A stretch of 49,174 nt of DNA from Bacteroidales bacterium (GCA_019429365.1 JAHYJD010000014.1:1-49174); one strand, 5' to 3'. Shown: positions 34,099-43,557, counted from the stretch's first letter. Program-made: numbers and translations. Notes: generated by a model not told the origin, from the sequence alone.

Positions 34099-35706
34099 AT
34101 GAAGCAAAAAGCAATCACCGTATTGTACTTGCTGCTGACCCTGGGCCTGGCGGTTCAGGGTCAGCCTTTGCAGGTACGCTCCGAAATGAAAGAGGCCACT
34201 GTGTTCTTCCAGGGCGCCCAGCTCACCCGCGAAGCCCAGGCAAGGGTGCCTGCAGGCATCAACGAATTGGTGTTTACCAATCTTCCGCTCGACATCGACG
34301 CTTCGAGCATACAGGTAAAGGCCAGCGGCGCACTGACCATATTGTCGGTAAGTCACAGAACCAACTTCCTGGAGAGCCCCGAGCAAAGCCGTGAAATCAG
34401 AATGCTGGAGGACAGCCTCAGGTATTACAAAAACCGGATCGATCTGAACCGGTCACTGCTAAAGGTTTACGAAGAAGAAGAAGCCCTGCTGGCTGCCAAC
34501 CGATCATTGGGAGGCAGTGAACGCGGTGTGCAGGTGGCAGAGCTTAGGGCCGCTGCCGACTTTCTGAGGCAAAGACTGCAGGAAATTAAAACCAATTCGC
34601 TCAAAGTGCAGCAGGAGGTGGAAAAGGACGGAGAGCGCCATGCACGCATTTCACAACAGCTCAACCGCTTGCGCGGAAGGGCTTCCAGCCGCATGGGCGA
34701 AGTGGTGGTGCAGGTTTCGGCAAGCTCGGCAGTAAATGCGGCTTTTGTACTTACCTACAATACTTTTTCGGCCGGCTGGAACCCGGTTTACGACATTCGG
34801 GTGGCCGACATTGACCGCAACCTGGAGCTTTTGCTCAAAGCCAACGCCTACCAAAATACCGGCGAAGACTGGAACAACGTCAGGCTGACTTTCTCTACCG
34901 GCGACCCCCGACAGTGGGGACAGAAGCCACAGCTTTCTCAATGGTTCCTCAGGTTTGATGAGGAAATCGCTATTAGAGGCTATGGCACCCGGTTAAAGAT
35001 TCAGGAGTTTAACGAAGAAATGGTTTTTGATGCTGAAATGGTCCCTGCTCCAACAACAGCCCAGTCGGCTGCCGACTTTGTGCAGGTGCAGGAAGGCCGA
35101 GTTACCAGGGAGTTTATGGTAAATACGCCCTACAACCTGCCTTCGGGTGGCGACCGCCGGGTGGTGGAATTGGAAAACAATAGCCTGCCTGCCCTTTACG
35201 AATATTTCGTGGTGCCCAAGCTCAATCCCGATGCCTTTCTGGTGGCCCGCGTGCCCGACTGGCAGCAATATGCCCTGCTGCCCGGCGAAGCAAATATGTT
35301 CTTTGAGGGAACTTTCCTTGGAAAAACCTTTATTGACCCGGGTGTAACCACCGATACCCTGGAACTTTCGCTGGGGCGCGACCGCAACATTGTGGTGAAG
35401 CGCGAACGCATGAAAGACCAGAGCAGGAGAAGTTTCCTTGGCAACAGAACAACCGATACTGTGGGATGGGAGATCAGCGCACGCAACAACAAGCGGGTGG
35501 CTGTTATCCTGAATATCCAGGACCAGGTGCCGGTTTCCACTCAGCAGGATATTGAGGTTTCGGTGGAAGAAATGTCGGGAGCACAGTACGACAGGGACCG
35601 TGGATTTGTGACCTGGAGGCTGGAACTGGCCCCGGCCGAAACACAGCAGCGAACCCTGCGCTATTCGGTGCGCTATCCGTCCGGTAAGAAGATTACCCTG
35701 GAATAA
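34099..35706 (+). CDS. MuiA-like protein (DUF4140-DUF4139)
   Basis: The 535-aa exported protein is of the mucoidy inhibitor A family. A signal peptide ends near VQGQ. DUF4140 (~25-125, KEATVFFQGAQLTREAQARVPAG) is followed by a coiled coil (~100-195, ESPEQSREIRMLEDSLRYYKN and ADFLRQRLQEIKTNSLKVQQEV). DUF4139 follows to the end (TYNTFSAGWNPVYDIRV, WNNVRLTFSTGDP). The function is not established. A hairpin for termination is not evident downstream. Confidence 0.85.
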   Translation: MKQKAITVLYLLLTLGLAVQGQPLQVRSEMKEATVFFQGAQLTREAQARVPAGINELVFTNLPLDIDASSIQVKASGALTILSVSHRTNFLESPEQSREIRMLEDSLRYYKNRIDLNRSLLKVYEEEEALLAANRSLGGSERGVQVAELRAAADFLRQRLQEIKTNSLKVQQEVEKDGERHARISQQLNRLRGRASSRMGEVVVQVSASSAVNAAFVLTYNTFSAGWNPVYDIRVADIDRNLELLLKANAYQNTGEDWNNVRLTFSTGDPRQWGQKPQLSQWFLRFDEEIAIRGYGTRLKIQEFNEEMVFDAEMVPAPTTAQSAADFVQVQEGRVTREFMVNTPYNLPSGGDRRVVELENNSLPALYEYFVVPKLNPDAFLVARVPDWQQYALLPGEANMFFEGTFLGKTFIDPGVTTDTLELSLGRDRNIVVKRERMKDQSRRSFLGNRTTDTVGWEISARNNKRVAVILNIQDQVPVSTQQDIEVSVEEMSGAQYDRDRGFVTWRLELAPAETQQRTLRYSVRYPSGKKITLE

Positions 35707-35737
35707 GAAATGAAGTTGACTTAAAAGCCCGCTCCTT

Positions 35738-36379
35738 TTATTTCAGCATATCCTGAAATAACTTTTCCATTTTTTTCAGCTTTGGAACAATCACAAACTG
35801 GCAATAAGCCTGGTTAGGATTGTTGGCAAAGTAATTCTGATGATAATCTTCAGCTTTGTAAAAAGCTTTGAATTCAGTTATTTCTGTAACAATGGGGTCA
35901 TTCCAAATCTTTTCCTTGTCGAGCGCTTCCTTTGCCTTTTCCGCCAACTCTTTCTGTTGCTGGCTATGATAAAAAATCACTGAACGGTATTGGGTCCCCA
36001 CATCAGCACCCTGGCGGTTGAGGGTGGTCGGGTCATGCGTTTTGAAAAAGATTTCGAGTAACTGAAGGTAGCTGACTTCCTCGGGGTTGAAGCGAATCTG
36101 AATAACCTCGGCATGCCCGGTCATTCCGCTGGTTACTTCGCGGTAGGTGGGGTTGGAAATCTTCCCGCCCGAATAACCTGATACCACACTGTGCACGCCC
36201 TGCACCCGCTGAAAAACAGCTTCGGTGCACCAGAAGCACCCGCTGCCAAAAGTGGCAGTTTCAAGCAAGGCAGTATTATGGTGATTAAGTTCTGACATAT
36301 CTTCCGTTGTGTTTGAGTGAATCGAATTTTGGCTGCAGCCACCCGCCAGCAGCGAAAAGATCAAAACAAATAGTTTCAT
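35738..36379 (-). CDS. msrA: Peptide-methionine (S)-S-oxide reductase
   Basis: This enzyme reduces methionine-S-sulfoxide in proteins. The 213-aa protein has a lipoprotein signal (lipobox LAGGC, Cys15), so it repairs proteins outside the cytoplasm. The catalytic Cys48 is in FGSGCFWCTEAVF; GYSGG and GTQYRSVIFYH are also conserved. Regeneration would need an extracytoplasmic thioredoxin-like reductant; the TlpA-type lipoproteins at 10-13 kb are possible partners, which is inference. No MsrB domain is fused. Confidence 0.93.
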   Translation of the reverse strand: MKLFVLIFSLLAGGCSQNSIHSNTTEDMSELNHHNTALLETATFGSGCFWCTEAVFQRVQGVHSVVSGYSGGKISNPTYREVTSGMTGHAEVIQIRFNPEEVSYLQLLEIFFKTHDPTTLNRQGADVGTQYRSVIFYHSQQQKELAEKAKEALDKEKIWNDPIVTEITEFKAFYKAEDYHQNYFANNPNQAYCQFVIVPKLKKMEKLFQDMLK

Positions 36380-36492
36380 GAAAATTAATTTTTTAAAAAA
36401 AACTTACGGGTGATGACAAGATAATACCTGCTGAAGCAGGAAACCCTGCAACAGAAAAACAACAAAACCGCCCTTTTGTTTCAGAAAAGTGA

Positions 36493-37638
36493 TCAGGCCA
36501 TACGTTCGATCAGGAAGCGGTAGTCTTTTTCGCTCAGTTTGTGATGCGCGCCGTTAACGGTATTATGCCGCATAATCTCAAACAGGTCGTCGAGTTCTTT
36601 TGGTGAGGCGTCGACTCCTGCCTGCGACAGGCGCACGGGGCTGCCCAGCAGTTTAAAGAAATATTCGAATTTGTAAATGGTATCTTCGGTGCTGTCGCAG
36701 CCAAACAAGGCCGATCCAAGTTCAATAATTCTTTCGGGGATGCGGTCTTTTTGCAGCTTTAGCCAGGCTGGGTAGACAATGGAAAGGGTGGCCCCATGGG
36801 CCAGGTCCCACTTAACGCTCAGCGTATGGCCCAGGTCGTGTACGCCCCAGTCGCCCGATTTTCGTCCGGGCATGGTCATACCATTGAGGGCGCAGGTGGC
36901 GGCATACATGATGCGGGCGCGCAGATCGTAGCTATCTGGGTCGTTCATCAGTTCAGGGCCATATTTCATGGCTTCCTGAATGATGGCAATGACAAAGCGG
37001 TCGGAAAGGCTGGCATCACCCTCGCCAAACCAGGCTTCCAGTGCATGGGCAACCAGGTCGATGGTGCCGTAGGCGGTATAATTAGCCGGCACGCTGCGGG
37101 TAAAGTCAGGATCGAGAAAACTGTGTTTGGGAAACATGAGCTTGTGCCCGTAGCCGATCTTCTTTTTGTGTTGGTTGCTTTGCACCACTGCTACAGAATT
37201 CATCTCAGTGCCGGTGGCAGCCAGGGTAAGCACACCGATGAGCGGAACGGCTGCTTTAGGTTTTTTGCCGCCATCGAGAAATTCCCAACCCGAATGATCG
37301 ACCGGTATGGTGATGGCGATGATCTTGGCGCTGTCAATCACGCTACCGCCACCAACGGCCACCACCAAGTCGACTCCATGCTTACGTCCGAGGTCGGCGG
37401 CCGCATCCACATCTTCAATAATGGGGTTCGATTTAATGCCATCGTATTCAAAAACCTCTATTCCGGCTTCGTGAAGGCTCTGCAGGGTTTGCTGATACGA
37501 GCCATTCTTCTTTACTGAACCTTTTCCGTAAACAAGCAGGGCTTTCTTGCCATATGCTGAGGCGGCTGCCCCGAGCTTTTTTACCACACCCTGTCCAAAG
37601 TGCAGTTTTACGGGATTATAAATAGTGAAATTTTCCAT
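36493..37638 (-). CDS. Iron-containing alcohol dehydrogenase (butanol dehydrogenase type)
   Basis: This 381-aa group III dehydrogenase interconverts an aldehyde and an alcohol with NAD(P)H. It begins MENFTIYNPVKLHFGQG, as in BdhA/YqhD-like enzymes. The nucleotide site is VVAVGGGSVIDSAKIIAI (~91-108). Metal ligands are expected in IDLVAHALEAWF and in GDWGVHDLGHTLSVKWDLAHGATLS. The exact substrate is not evident. The 113 nt before msrA contain only a small CCTGCT/AGCAGG inverted repeat (36427-36440). Confidence 0.9.
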   Translation of the reverse strand: MENFTIYNPVKLHFGQGVVKKLGAAASAYGKKALLVYGKGSVKKNGSYQQTLQSLHEAGIEVFEYDGIKSNPIIEDVDAAADLGRKHGVDLVVAVGGGSVIDSAKIIAITIPVDHSGWEFLDGGKKPKAAVPLIGVLTLAATGTEMNSVAVVQSNQHKKKIGYGHKLMFPKHSFLDPDFTRSVPANYTAYGTIDLVAHALEAWFGEGDASLSDRFVIAIIQEAMKYGPELMNDPDSYDLRARIMYAATCALNGMTMPGRKSGDWGVHDLGHTLSVKWDLAHGATLSIVYPAWLKLQKDRIPERIIELGSALFGCDSTEDTIYKFEYFFKLLGSPVRLSQAGVDASPKELDDLFEIMRHNTVNGAHHKLSEKDYRFLIERMA

Positions 37639-37847
37639 AATGAATCATTTTTATTGGTAAAGAAACAAACCTAATGGTTTTTCAAACAAAATACAAGCAG
37701 GAAATTGGTTCTCTTCCATCAAAAAAAAGCACTAACCATGGAGGAAAGAAGCAGGATTTTTATAATTTTATGCCTTCATTGGGGGAAAGGTGCTTCTGAA
37801 AATGCCGGTTCCTTCCAGATTTTTTCGAAACAGTAAAAGCAGATAAG

Positions 37848-39038
37848 ATGACAACACCAAAAATTAAAGGAACAATTGGGATATTGACAGGTGGGGGTGA
37901 TGTCCCCGGGCTGAATCCGGCCATACGAGCCATCACCATTAGGGCTCTTCGCGAGGGTTACCGTGTTGTGGGTATTCGGCGCGGCTGGGCAGGTATTATG
38001 GAAGTGATACGCGACAAAAAAGCCGATAACAGCCAGAATTTCATTGAGCTTTCGGAAGACATTGTCAATCGTGCTGGCCGAACTGGCGGTACCTTCCTGC
38101 ATAGTTCGCGTACCAGGCCCAGCCATGTTCCCTTAAAGCATGTGCCCGAAATGTACAAGGATAAATATAAGGCCGAAATAAACGACCTTACTCCTGAGGT
38201 GCTTAAGAACATCGACTTTATCGGAATTGATTATCTGATTCCAATTGGTGGCGACGACACCCTGAGCTACTCGGTAAGGCTTTACCAGGAAGGGGTGAAA
38301 GTTGTGGCCATTCCAAAAACCATGGATAACGACGTGCCCGGCACCGATTATTGCATTGGGTTCAGCACCTGCGTAACCCGTACCATTGCCATGACAAACC
38401 TTCTTCGAACTTCTGCAGGTTCGCATGAGCGTATCTTGGTTATTGAGGTATTCGGGCGTTATGCCGGCTTTACCGCCTTGTTGCCCACTATGGCCGGTGC
38501 TGCCAACCGCTGTGTGATCCCTGAATATAAATTTAAGATCGAACACCTTACAGAACTGCTGGTTCAAGACCGCCAGAAAAACCCGAGCAAGTACTCGGTG
38601 GTGCTGGTTTCAGAAGGTGCTGCCTTTGAGGGTGTGGATATGATGTTTTCCAACATGGAAAAAGACATGTTCGGTCATGCCAAACTTGGGGGCATTGGTG
38701 ATGCCGTTTCGGCTAAGATTAAGGAAGTTAGTCCGCAATTTAACAATGGCCGCCGTGTGGAAACCATTAATCAGCATTTGGGATACCTGGTGCGCTCGGG
38801 CGACCCTGATGCCATCGACAGCATTGTGCCTATGGCATACGGAAACCTTGCCCTGGATCTGGTGCTTAAAGGCATTCACGGACGGCTTGTGATACTTAAA
38901 AACGGCCGCTATGATAATATGCCCGTTGATATTGTCACCAGCACCAAGAAGCTTATTGACCTTCATAAACACTATAATACCGACCGCCTGCGTCCGGTGT
39001 ATGAGTCATTTATCGATAAGCCGCTGTTCCTGATTTAG
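37848..39038 (+). CDS. 6-phosphofructokinase, PPi-dependent signature
   Basis: This enzyme phosphorylates fructose 6-phosphate in glycolysis. The 396-aa protein has GILTGGGDVPGLN at the N-terminus. The donor-specificity residues are of the pyrophosphate type: Asp137 in GGDDT, where ATP enzymes have GGDGS, and Lys157 in PKTMDND, where ATP enzymes have PGTIDND. It is therefore probably diphosphate--fructose-6-phosphate 1-phosphotransferase and reversible. SAGSHERILVIEVFGRYAGF is typical of the family. A strong terminator follows. Confidence 0.9.
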   Translation: MTTPKIKGTIGILTGGGDVPGLNPAIRAITIRALREGYRVVGIRRGWAGIMEVIRDKKADNSQNFIELSEDIVNRAGRTGGTFLHSSRTRPSHVPLKHVPEMYKDKYKAEINDLTPEVLKNIDFIGIDYLIPIGGDDTLSYSVRLYQEGVKVVAIPKTMDNDVPGTDYCIGFSTCVTRTIAMTNLLRTSAGSHERILVIEVFGRYAGFTALLPTMAGAANRCVIPEYKFKIEHLTELLVQDRQKNPSKYSVVLVSEGAAFEGVDMMFSNMEKDMFGHAKLGGIGDAVSAKIKEVSPQFNNGRRVETINQHLGYLVRSGDPDAIDSIVPMAYGNLALDLVLKGIHGRLVILKNGRYDNMPVDIVTSTKKLIDLHKHYNTDRLRPVYESFIDKPLFLI

Positions 39039-39063
39039 GATGCAGTCGGATTGTTTTCCTTAT

Positions 39064-39092
39064 AGCGCAGCCCACGGGTTGCGCTTTTTTTT
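39064..39092 (+). terminator. Rho-independent terminator after the phosphofructokinase gene
   Basis: AGCGCAGCC pairs with GGTTGCGCT (one G-T pair) around a short CACG loop, followed by eight T. Confidence 0.85.
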
Positions 39093-39098
39093 AAGGGC

Positions 39099-39124
39099 AA
39101 AAAAAATCCCGCCTGCTGGCGGGA
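39099..39124 (-). terminator. Terminator of tRNA-Ser
   Basis: Read leftward, TCCCGCC-AGCA-GGCGGGA is followed by eight T, 12 nt after the tRNA 3' end. Confidence 0.88.
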
Positions 39125-39135
39125 AGTACTTTCTT

Positions 39136-39223
<88 letters not shown>

Positions 39224-39343
39224 GCGGCAAAAGTACTAAAATTTTCTTTTTCCAATTAAAATTTTCTTTAAAGGCATGTGCTTTAAAAACCTTATTTTTA
39301 CAGGCGTGTGTGATGGAGTAACTTGCCAAAAGAGGTTTCCTTT

Positions 39344-40378
39344 ATGACAAATCCCAGGGTAGCGGTGGTGATATTGAACTGGAACGGGAGATCTTTTCTT
39401 GAAAAGTTCCTGCCGTCGGTGCTCGAAAATAGTCCAGGATGGGCCGAACTGGTCATTGCCGACAATGCCTCCACCGACGACTCCATTGCATTTCTCTCGG
39501 CCTGGTACCCCGAATTAAGACTTATTCAACTCGACAAAAACCTGGGTTATGCCGGGGGTTACAATGCTGCCCTTGAAAAAATCAAGGCCGACTACTACGT
39601 GCTGCTCAATTCTGATATTGAGGTGCCGCCCAATTGGATCGAGCCTGTAATCCATTACATGGAGGCCCATCCGCAGGTGGCCGCGGCCCAACCAAAGATT
39701 CTCTCGTGGCAGCAGCGAACCCATTTCGAATATGCCGGGGCATCGGGCGGGTTTCTCGATGTGCTGGCTTACCCCTTTTGCCGGGGGCGGGTGTTTGGGC
39801 GGCTCGAGGAAGACTGCGGGCAATATAACGAGACGGTTAATGTATTATGGGCCACAGGAGCCTGCCTTTTTGTGAGGGCAAGCGCTTTCGGGGAGGTTGG
39901 TGGTTTTGATGCCCGCTTTTTTGCCCATATGGAAGAAATAGACCTGTGCTGGCGCTTGCAGAATAAAGGCTGGGAAATTGCCGTGGTACCGGCCGCTGAG
40001 GTGTATCACGTGGGCGGCGGAACTTTGCCCAAGTCAAGCCCCTTCAAAACTTTTCTGAATTTTAGAAACAGCCTCTGGCTGCTGGCAAAAAACTTGCCGG
40101 CACGCTATTTTTATCCCTTATTGCCGGTGCGCCTGGGGCTGGATATTGTGGCTGCAACCAAATTCCTGCTCAGTGGCCACTTTGCCGATGCCTGGGCAGT
40201 TTGCAAGGCCCATTTGGCATTTTTTATACACTTTCGTGAAATGCGTCGCCATAGAATAGCCACTACCGAAAGCTTGCCCGCTGGCATATACAAGGGCAGC
40301 ATTGCTTTCAGCCATTTTATCAGGCGAAAGGCGACCTATCTCGACCTGAATCAGGCGCGGTTTTCTCGAAAAAAATAA
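39344..40378 (+). CDS. Family 2 glycosyltransferase
   Basis: This 344-aa enzyme transfers a sugar from a nucleotide donor, probably to a surface glycan. The GT-A domain has VAVVILNWNGRSFLEKFLPSV, VIADNASTDDS and the DxD-type motif LNSDIEVPP, followed by GACLFVRASAFGEVGGFDARFFAHMEEIDLCWRLQ with the catalytic ED-like pair. The C-terminal region is hydrophobic. It resembles rhamnosyltransferase-like GT2 proteins; donor and acceptor are unknown. I chose the ATG at 39344 rather than the TTG at 39323. Confidence 0.9.
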   Translation: MTNPRVAVVILNWNGRSFLEKFLPSVLENSPGWAELVIADNASTDDSIAFLSAWYPELRLIQLDKNLGYAGGYNAALEKIKADYYVLLNSDIEVPPNWIEPVIHYMEAHPQVAAAQPKILSWQQRTHFEYAGASGGFLDVLAYPFCRGRVFGRLEEDCGQYNETVNVLWATGACLFVRASAFGEVGGFDARFFAHMEEIDLCWRLQNKGWEIAVVPAAEVYHVGGGTLPKSSPFKTFLNFRNSLWLLAKNLPARYFYPLLPVRLGLDIVAATKFLLSGHFADAWAVCKAHLAFFIHFREMRRHRIATTESLPAGIYKGSIAFSHFIRRKATYLDLNQARFSRKK

Positions 40379-40396
40379 TTCAGATTATTCCCGCCC

Positions 40397-40819
40397 TTAT
40401 TCCTTTTTCAGAAAGCTCTGCACAGCCAGGCGGTAGCTGTCGAGGCCGAAGCCCGAAACGCAGCCGGCGCAGTTGGGCCCGATGAGCGAATGATGTCTGA
40501 AATCTTCGCGGGCAAAGATGTTGGAAATATGAACCTCCACTACCGGGGTGGTCACAGCAAGAATGGCATCAGCCAAGGCCACGCTGGTATGGGTATAACC
40601 GCCGGCATTTAAAATAATGCCTTGATAACTGAAGCCGGTTTCATGTATTTTGCTGATAAGTTCTCCCTCTATATTGCTCTGAAAAAAATCGATCTGAATG
40701 TCGGGAAACCATTTTCTGAGTTTCTCCAGGTAATCCTCAAAAAATTCTTTGCCATACACCGAAGGTTCCCTGCTTCCCAAAAGGTTGAGATTGGGCCCAT
40801 TGATAATGATCAGCTTCAT
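40397..40819 (-). CDS. aroQ: 3-dehydroquinate dehydratase, type II
   Basis: This enzyme dehydrates 3-dehydroquinate in the shikimate pathway. The 140-aa protein has the family's normal size, with IIINGPNLNLLGSREPSVYG (catalytic Tyr22), NAGGYTHTSVALADAI, EVHISNIFAREDFRHHS and the catalytic His in the latter region. It is convergent with the glycosyltransferase gene (18-nt gap) and divergent from the riboswitch. Confidence 0.95.
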   Translation of the reverse strand: MKLIIINGPNLNLLGSREPSVYGKEFFEDYLEKLRKWFPDIQIDFFQSNIEGELISKIHETGFSYQGIILNAGGYTHTSVALADAILAVTTPVVEVHISNIFAREDFRHHSLIGPNCAGCVSGFGLDSYRLAVQSFLKKE

Positions 40820-40899
40820 GCTCGTTTTTTTTGCAAATTAATGAAAATTACGCTGTCTGGCCTAATTTTTCTTCCATGCGTCAGCAGTGCTGTTGTGAC

Positions 40900-40932
40900 T
40901 TTGGTTTTACCGTGAGAAATTTTGTAACTTTG
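40900..40932 (+). promoter_or_regulatory. Bacteroidota promoter of the riboswitch-receptor unit
   Basis: TTTG (40900-40903) and TAACTTTG (40925-40932) are spaced by 21 nt, an excellent -33/-7 pair, and place the transcript start a few bases before the TPP aptamer. Confidence 0.65.
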
Positions 40933-40948
40933 CAGTGCTTATCAAAAA

Positions 40949-41024
40949 TAGGGGTGCCCCAAACGAAGGGCTGAGATCAAACCCATTGAACCTGCTCCGG
41001 GTAATGCCGGCGAAGGGAAGGGAT
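40949..41024 (+). promoter_or_regulatory. TPP (thi box) riboswitch
   Basis: The conserved thi-box core is complete: GGGGTGCC (40951-40958), GGCTGAGA, ACCCATTGAACCTG, GGGTAATGCCGGCGAAGGGA. It binds thiamine pyrophosphate and lowers expression of the downstream gene. The leader between the aptamer and the ATG at 41092 can form AGCGG (41035-41039) / CCGCT (41057-41061). No T-run terminator is seen, so translational control is more likely than attenuation; that part is inference. Confidence 0.93.
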
Positions 41025-41091
41025 GTAAACAAAGAGCGGGCTTTTGCCTCTATTATCCGCTTAATGTTTAACACAAAATTCAACATTTTAA

Positions 41092-43524
41092 ATGAAAAAA
41101 ACATTGCTGACAATGGCTCTATGCCTGGTCATGCCATTGCTTGCGGTAAGCCAGCATTCGCTGGAAGGTCGCATTTTTGACCTGACTGACCAGTCGCCCC
41201 TGCCCGGGGCCAACATCTTGGTTAAAGGAAGTTTTAAAGGTGTTTTTGCTAATGAAAACGGACGTTTTGCGCTGCATCAGCTTCCGGCGGGAGAGCTTAC
41301 CCTTCAGGTAAGTTTTCTGGGTTATGAAACCCGGGAGTTGGTAGTTTCCCTGCCGGTTTCGCAGACGATTGAAATCGGTATGGAGCGAACGGCCACCCTT
41401 ACCGGAGAAGTGGTGGTGGTGGGGTTGAGGGCCGATGCCCGCACTCCCGCAACCTATACCAATATTTCTGGCGAGGAACTCTCGGCCCGCAACCTGGGGC
41501 AAGACCTGCCTTTTCTGATCAGCCTCACGCCCTCCGTAATTGTCAGCTCCGATGCAGGGGCAGGGGTGGGCTATACCTGGATGAAGGTTCGGGGAAGCGA
41601 CGACACCCGCATTAATGTGACCCTGAATGGGGTGCCACTCAACAATCCAGAATCGCATGGGGTTTGGTGGGTCAATACGCCCGACATCGTCACCTCGGTC
41701 GATAATATGCAGATCCAGCGTGGTGTGGGGTTAAGCACGCATGGCGCCGGGGCATTCGGAGCTACCATTAGCCTGCAAACCAAAGTCCTGCGCCCTGAAA
41801 CCTATGCCGAAATTAACAATGCCTTCGGTGCTTTCAACACCCTGAAAAACAATGTGAATTTTGGCACCGGATTGCTTCGCGGCAAATGGGCCTTCGATGG
41901 GAGGCTATCGAAAATCTCCTCCGATGGCTACGTAGATCGCGCCACCTCCGACCTGAAAAGCTTTTACCTCTCGGGCGGCTATTATGGCGAGCATTCCGTT
42001 TTGAAAGCCATTGTCTTTTCGGGAACAGAAAAGACCTACCAGGCTTGGAACGGGGTGCCCGGCTATTTGCTCGAAACCAACCGCACTTATAACCCCTCGG
42101 GCCTTTTTTACGACAGCCAAGGCAATCCGCAGTTTTACGAAAATGAAACCGATAATTATCAGCAGGATCATTTTCAGCTCCATTTTTCGCATGCCTTCAC
42201 TCCGGGGCTCACTGCCCATACTGCCTTACATTACACCAAAGGCAGGGGTTATTATGAGCAATACCGATATAACGAGCGCTTCAGTCGCTACAATCTGCCC
42301 AATGTGGTGATAGGCGAACAGACCATTAGCCGCAGCGACCTCATCCGCAGGCGATGGCTCGACAACGACTTTGGCGGACTGGTTTATTCGCTCAACTACA
42401 ACTCTTTTTCGGCCCTCTCGATGACCTTTGGCGGAGGATATAATGTATACAGCGGCGACCATTTTGGAGAAATTATCTGGGCACGCTTTGCCGAGCATGC
42501 CAATATGGGCCATCGGTATTACGACAATGATGCCCTCAAAAAGGATTTTAACACCTTCGCGAAAGCCAGTTATGAGTTGATTCAGGGCATGAACCTTTTT
42601 GCCGACCTGCAATACCGCTTTGTGGATTATACCTTTGAAGGTCCGGCTTGGGTGCTGGGAGAGATTTCGCCCCTGGATCAGAAAGTGAATTATCATTTTT
42701 TCAATCCCAAGGCTGGCATAAACTGGGCTTTCAGCCCATCGGGCAAGGTGTATGCCTTTGTTGGCATCGGCAACCGTGAACCGGTTCGCCGCGACTTTAC
42801 CGAGTCTTCGCCCGAGAGCCGCCCCCGCCATGAAACAATGCGAAATATTGAACTGGGCTATCGATTCCAGGGAAAACGTTCGCTGCTTTCTGCCAACCTT
42901 TACCTGATGGACTATAAAGATCAGCTGGTGCTCACCGGGCAAATAAACGATGTGGGCGGCTTTACCCGCACCAACATCGACAAGAGCTACCGGGCAGGTG
43001 TGGAACTCGAGGCTGGATTCACCATTAGCCCAAAGGTTCAATGGCAGGGCAATGCAGCATTCAGCCGCAACAAAATCGATCTTTTTGTTGAATATTCTGA
43101 CGCATATGACAACGATTGGAATTGGACAGGCTACGACGAGCAAGAGTATCGTAATACCGACATCGCCTTCTCCCCATCAATAGTGGCCGCCAGCATTTTT
43201 ACATGGGAACCATTGAAAAACCTTTTTCTTGGCCTCAGCAGCAAATACGTGGGCAAGCAGTATATCGACAACACCATGAGCCAGGAGCGCATGCTCAGCG
43301 GCTACTTTGTAAACGACCTGCAGTTTAACTACGCATTCAGGCCGGGCATGGTAAAGGAGATAGAGCTGGTTGTACAGGTTAACAACCTCTTTAACGAACT
43401 ATACGAAACCAACGCCTGGATTTACAAGGGCGTGGTGGGCGACCAGGGGATGATCACCATTGAAGATGGATACTTTCCCCAGGCCGGCAGGCATTTAATG
43501 TTGGGAATAAATCTTAAATTCTGA
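41092..43524 (+). CDS. TonB-dependent outer-membrane receptor (probable thiamine importer)
   Basis: The 810-aa receptor has a signal peptide (MKKTLLTMALCLVMPLLAVSQ). An N-terminal carboxypeptidase-regulatory-like domain (~24-95, GRIFDLTDQSPLPGANILVKG) is followed by a plug domain (YTNISGEELSARNLGQDLPFLISLTPSVIVSSD) and a large beta-barrel ending in terminal Phe (LMLGINLKF). The TPP riboswitch in its leader strongly suggests import of thiamine or a precursor. No other thi gene is adjacent. A hairpin terminator follows. Confidence 0.93.
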   Translation: MKKTLLTMALCLVMPLLAVSQHSLEGRIFDLTDQSPLPGANILVKGSFKGVFANENGRFALHQLPAGELTLQVSFLGYETRELVVSLPVSQTIEIGMERTATLTGEVVVVGLRADARTPATYTNISGEELSARNLGQDLPFLISLTPSVIVSSDAGAGVGYTWMKVRGSDDTRINVTLNGVPLNNPESHGVWWVNTPDIVTSVDNMQIQRGVGLSTHGAGAFGATISLQTKVLRPETYAEINNAFGAFNTLKNNVNFGTGLLRGKWAFDGRLSKISSDGYVDRATSDLKSFYLSGGYYGEHSVLKAIVFSGTEKTYQAWNGVPGYLLETNRTYNPSGLFYDSQGNPQFYENETDNYQQDHFQLHFSHAFTPGLTAHTALHYTKGRGYYEQYRYNERFSRYNLPNVVIGEQTISRSDLIRRRWLDNDFGGLVYSLNYNSFSALSMTFGGGYNVYSGDHFGEIIWARFAEHANMGHRYYDNDALKKDFNTFAKASYELIQGMNLFADLQYRFVDYTFEGPAWVLGEISPLDQKVNYHFFNPKAGINWAFSPSGKVYAFVGIGNREPVRRDFTESSPESRPRHETMRNIELGYRFQGKRSLLSANLYLMDYKDQLVLTGQINDVGGFTRTNIDKSYRAGVELEAGFTISPKVQWQGNAAFSRNKIDLFVEYSDAYDNDWNWTGYDEQEYRNTDIAFSPSIVAASIFTWEPLKNLFLGLSSKYVGKQYIDNTMSQERMLSGYFVNDLQFNYAFRPGMVKEIELVVQVNNLFNELYETNAWIYKGVVGDQGMITIEDGYFPQAGRHLMLGINLKF

Positions 43525-43532
43525 AATGAAAG

Positions 43533-43557
43533 GGCGGCCACCAGGCCGCCTCTTTTT
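43533..43557 (+). terminator. Terminator between the receptor and rluD
   Basis: GGCGGCC-ACCA-GGCCGCC is a perfect 7-bp stem followed by TCTTTTT. It may also stop leftward transcripts weakly. Confidence 0.85.

Noticed and set aside
33496-34386. 296-codon open frame on the minus strand
   Set aside because: It is antisense to the DUF4476 and MuiA genes, both of which have signal peptides and family domains. It has no recognisable features.
42226-43143. 305-codon open frame on the minus strand
   Set aside because: It lies wholly antisense to the TonB-dependent receptor barrel and shows no protein family features.
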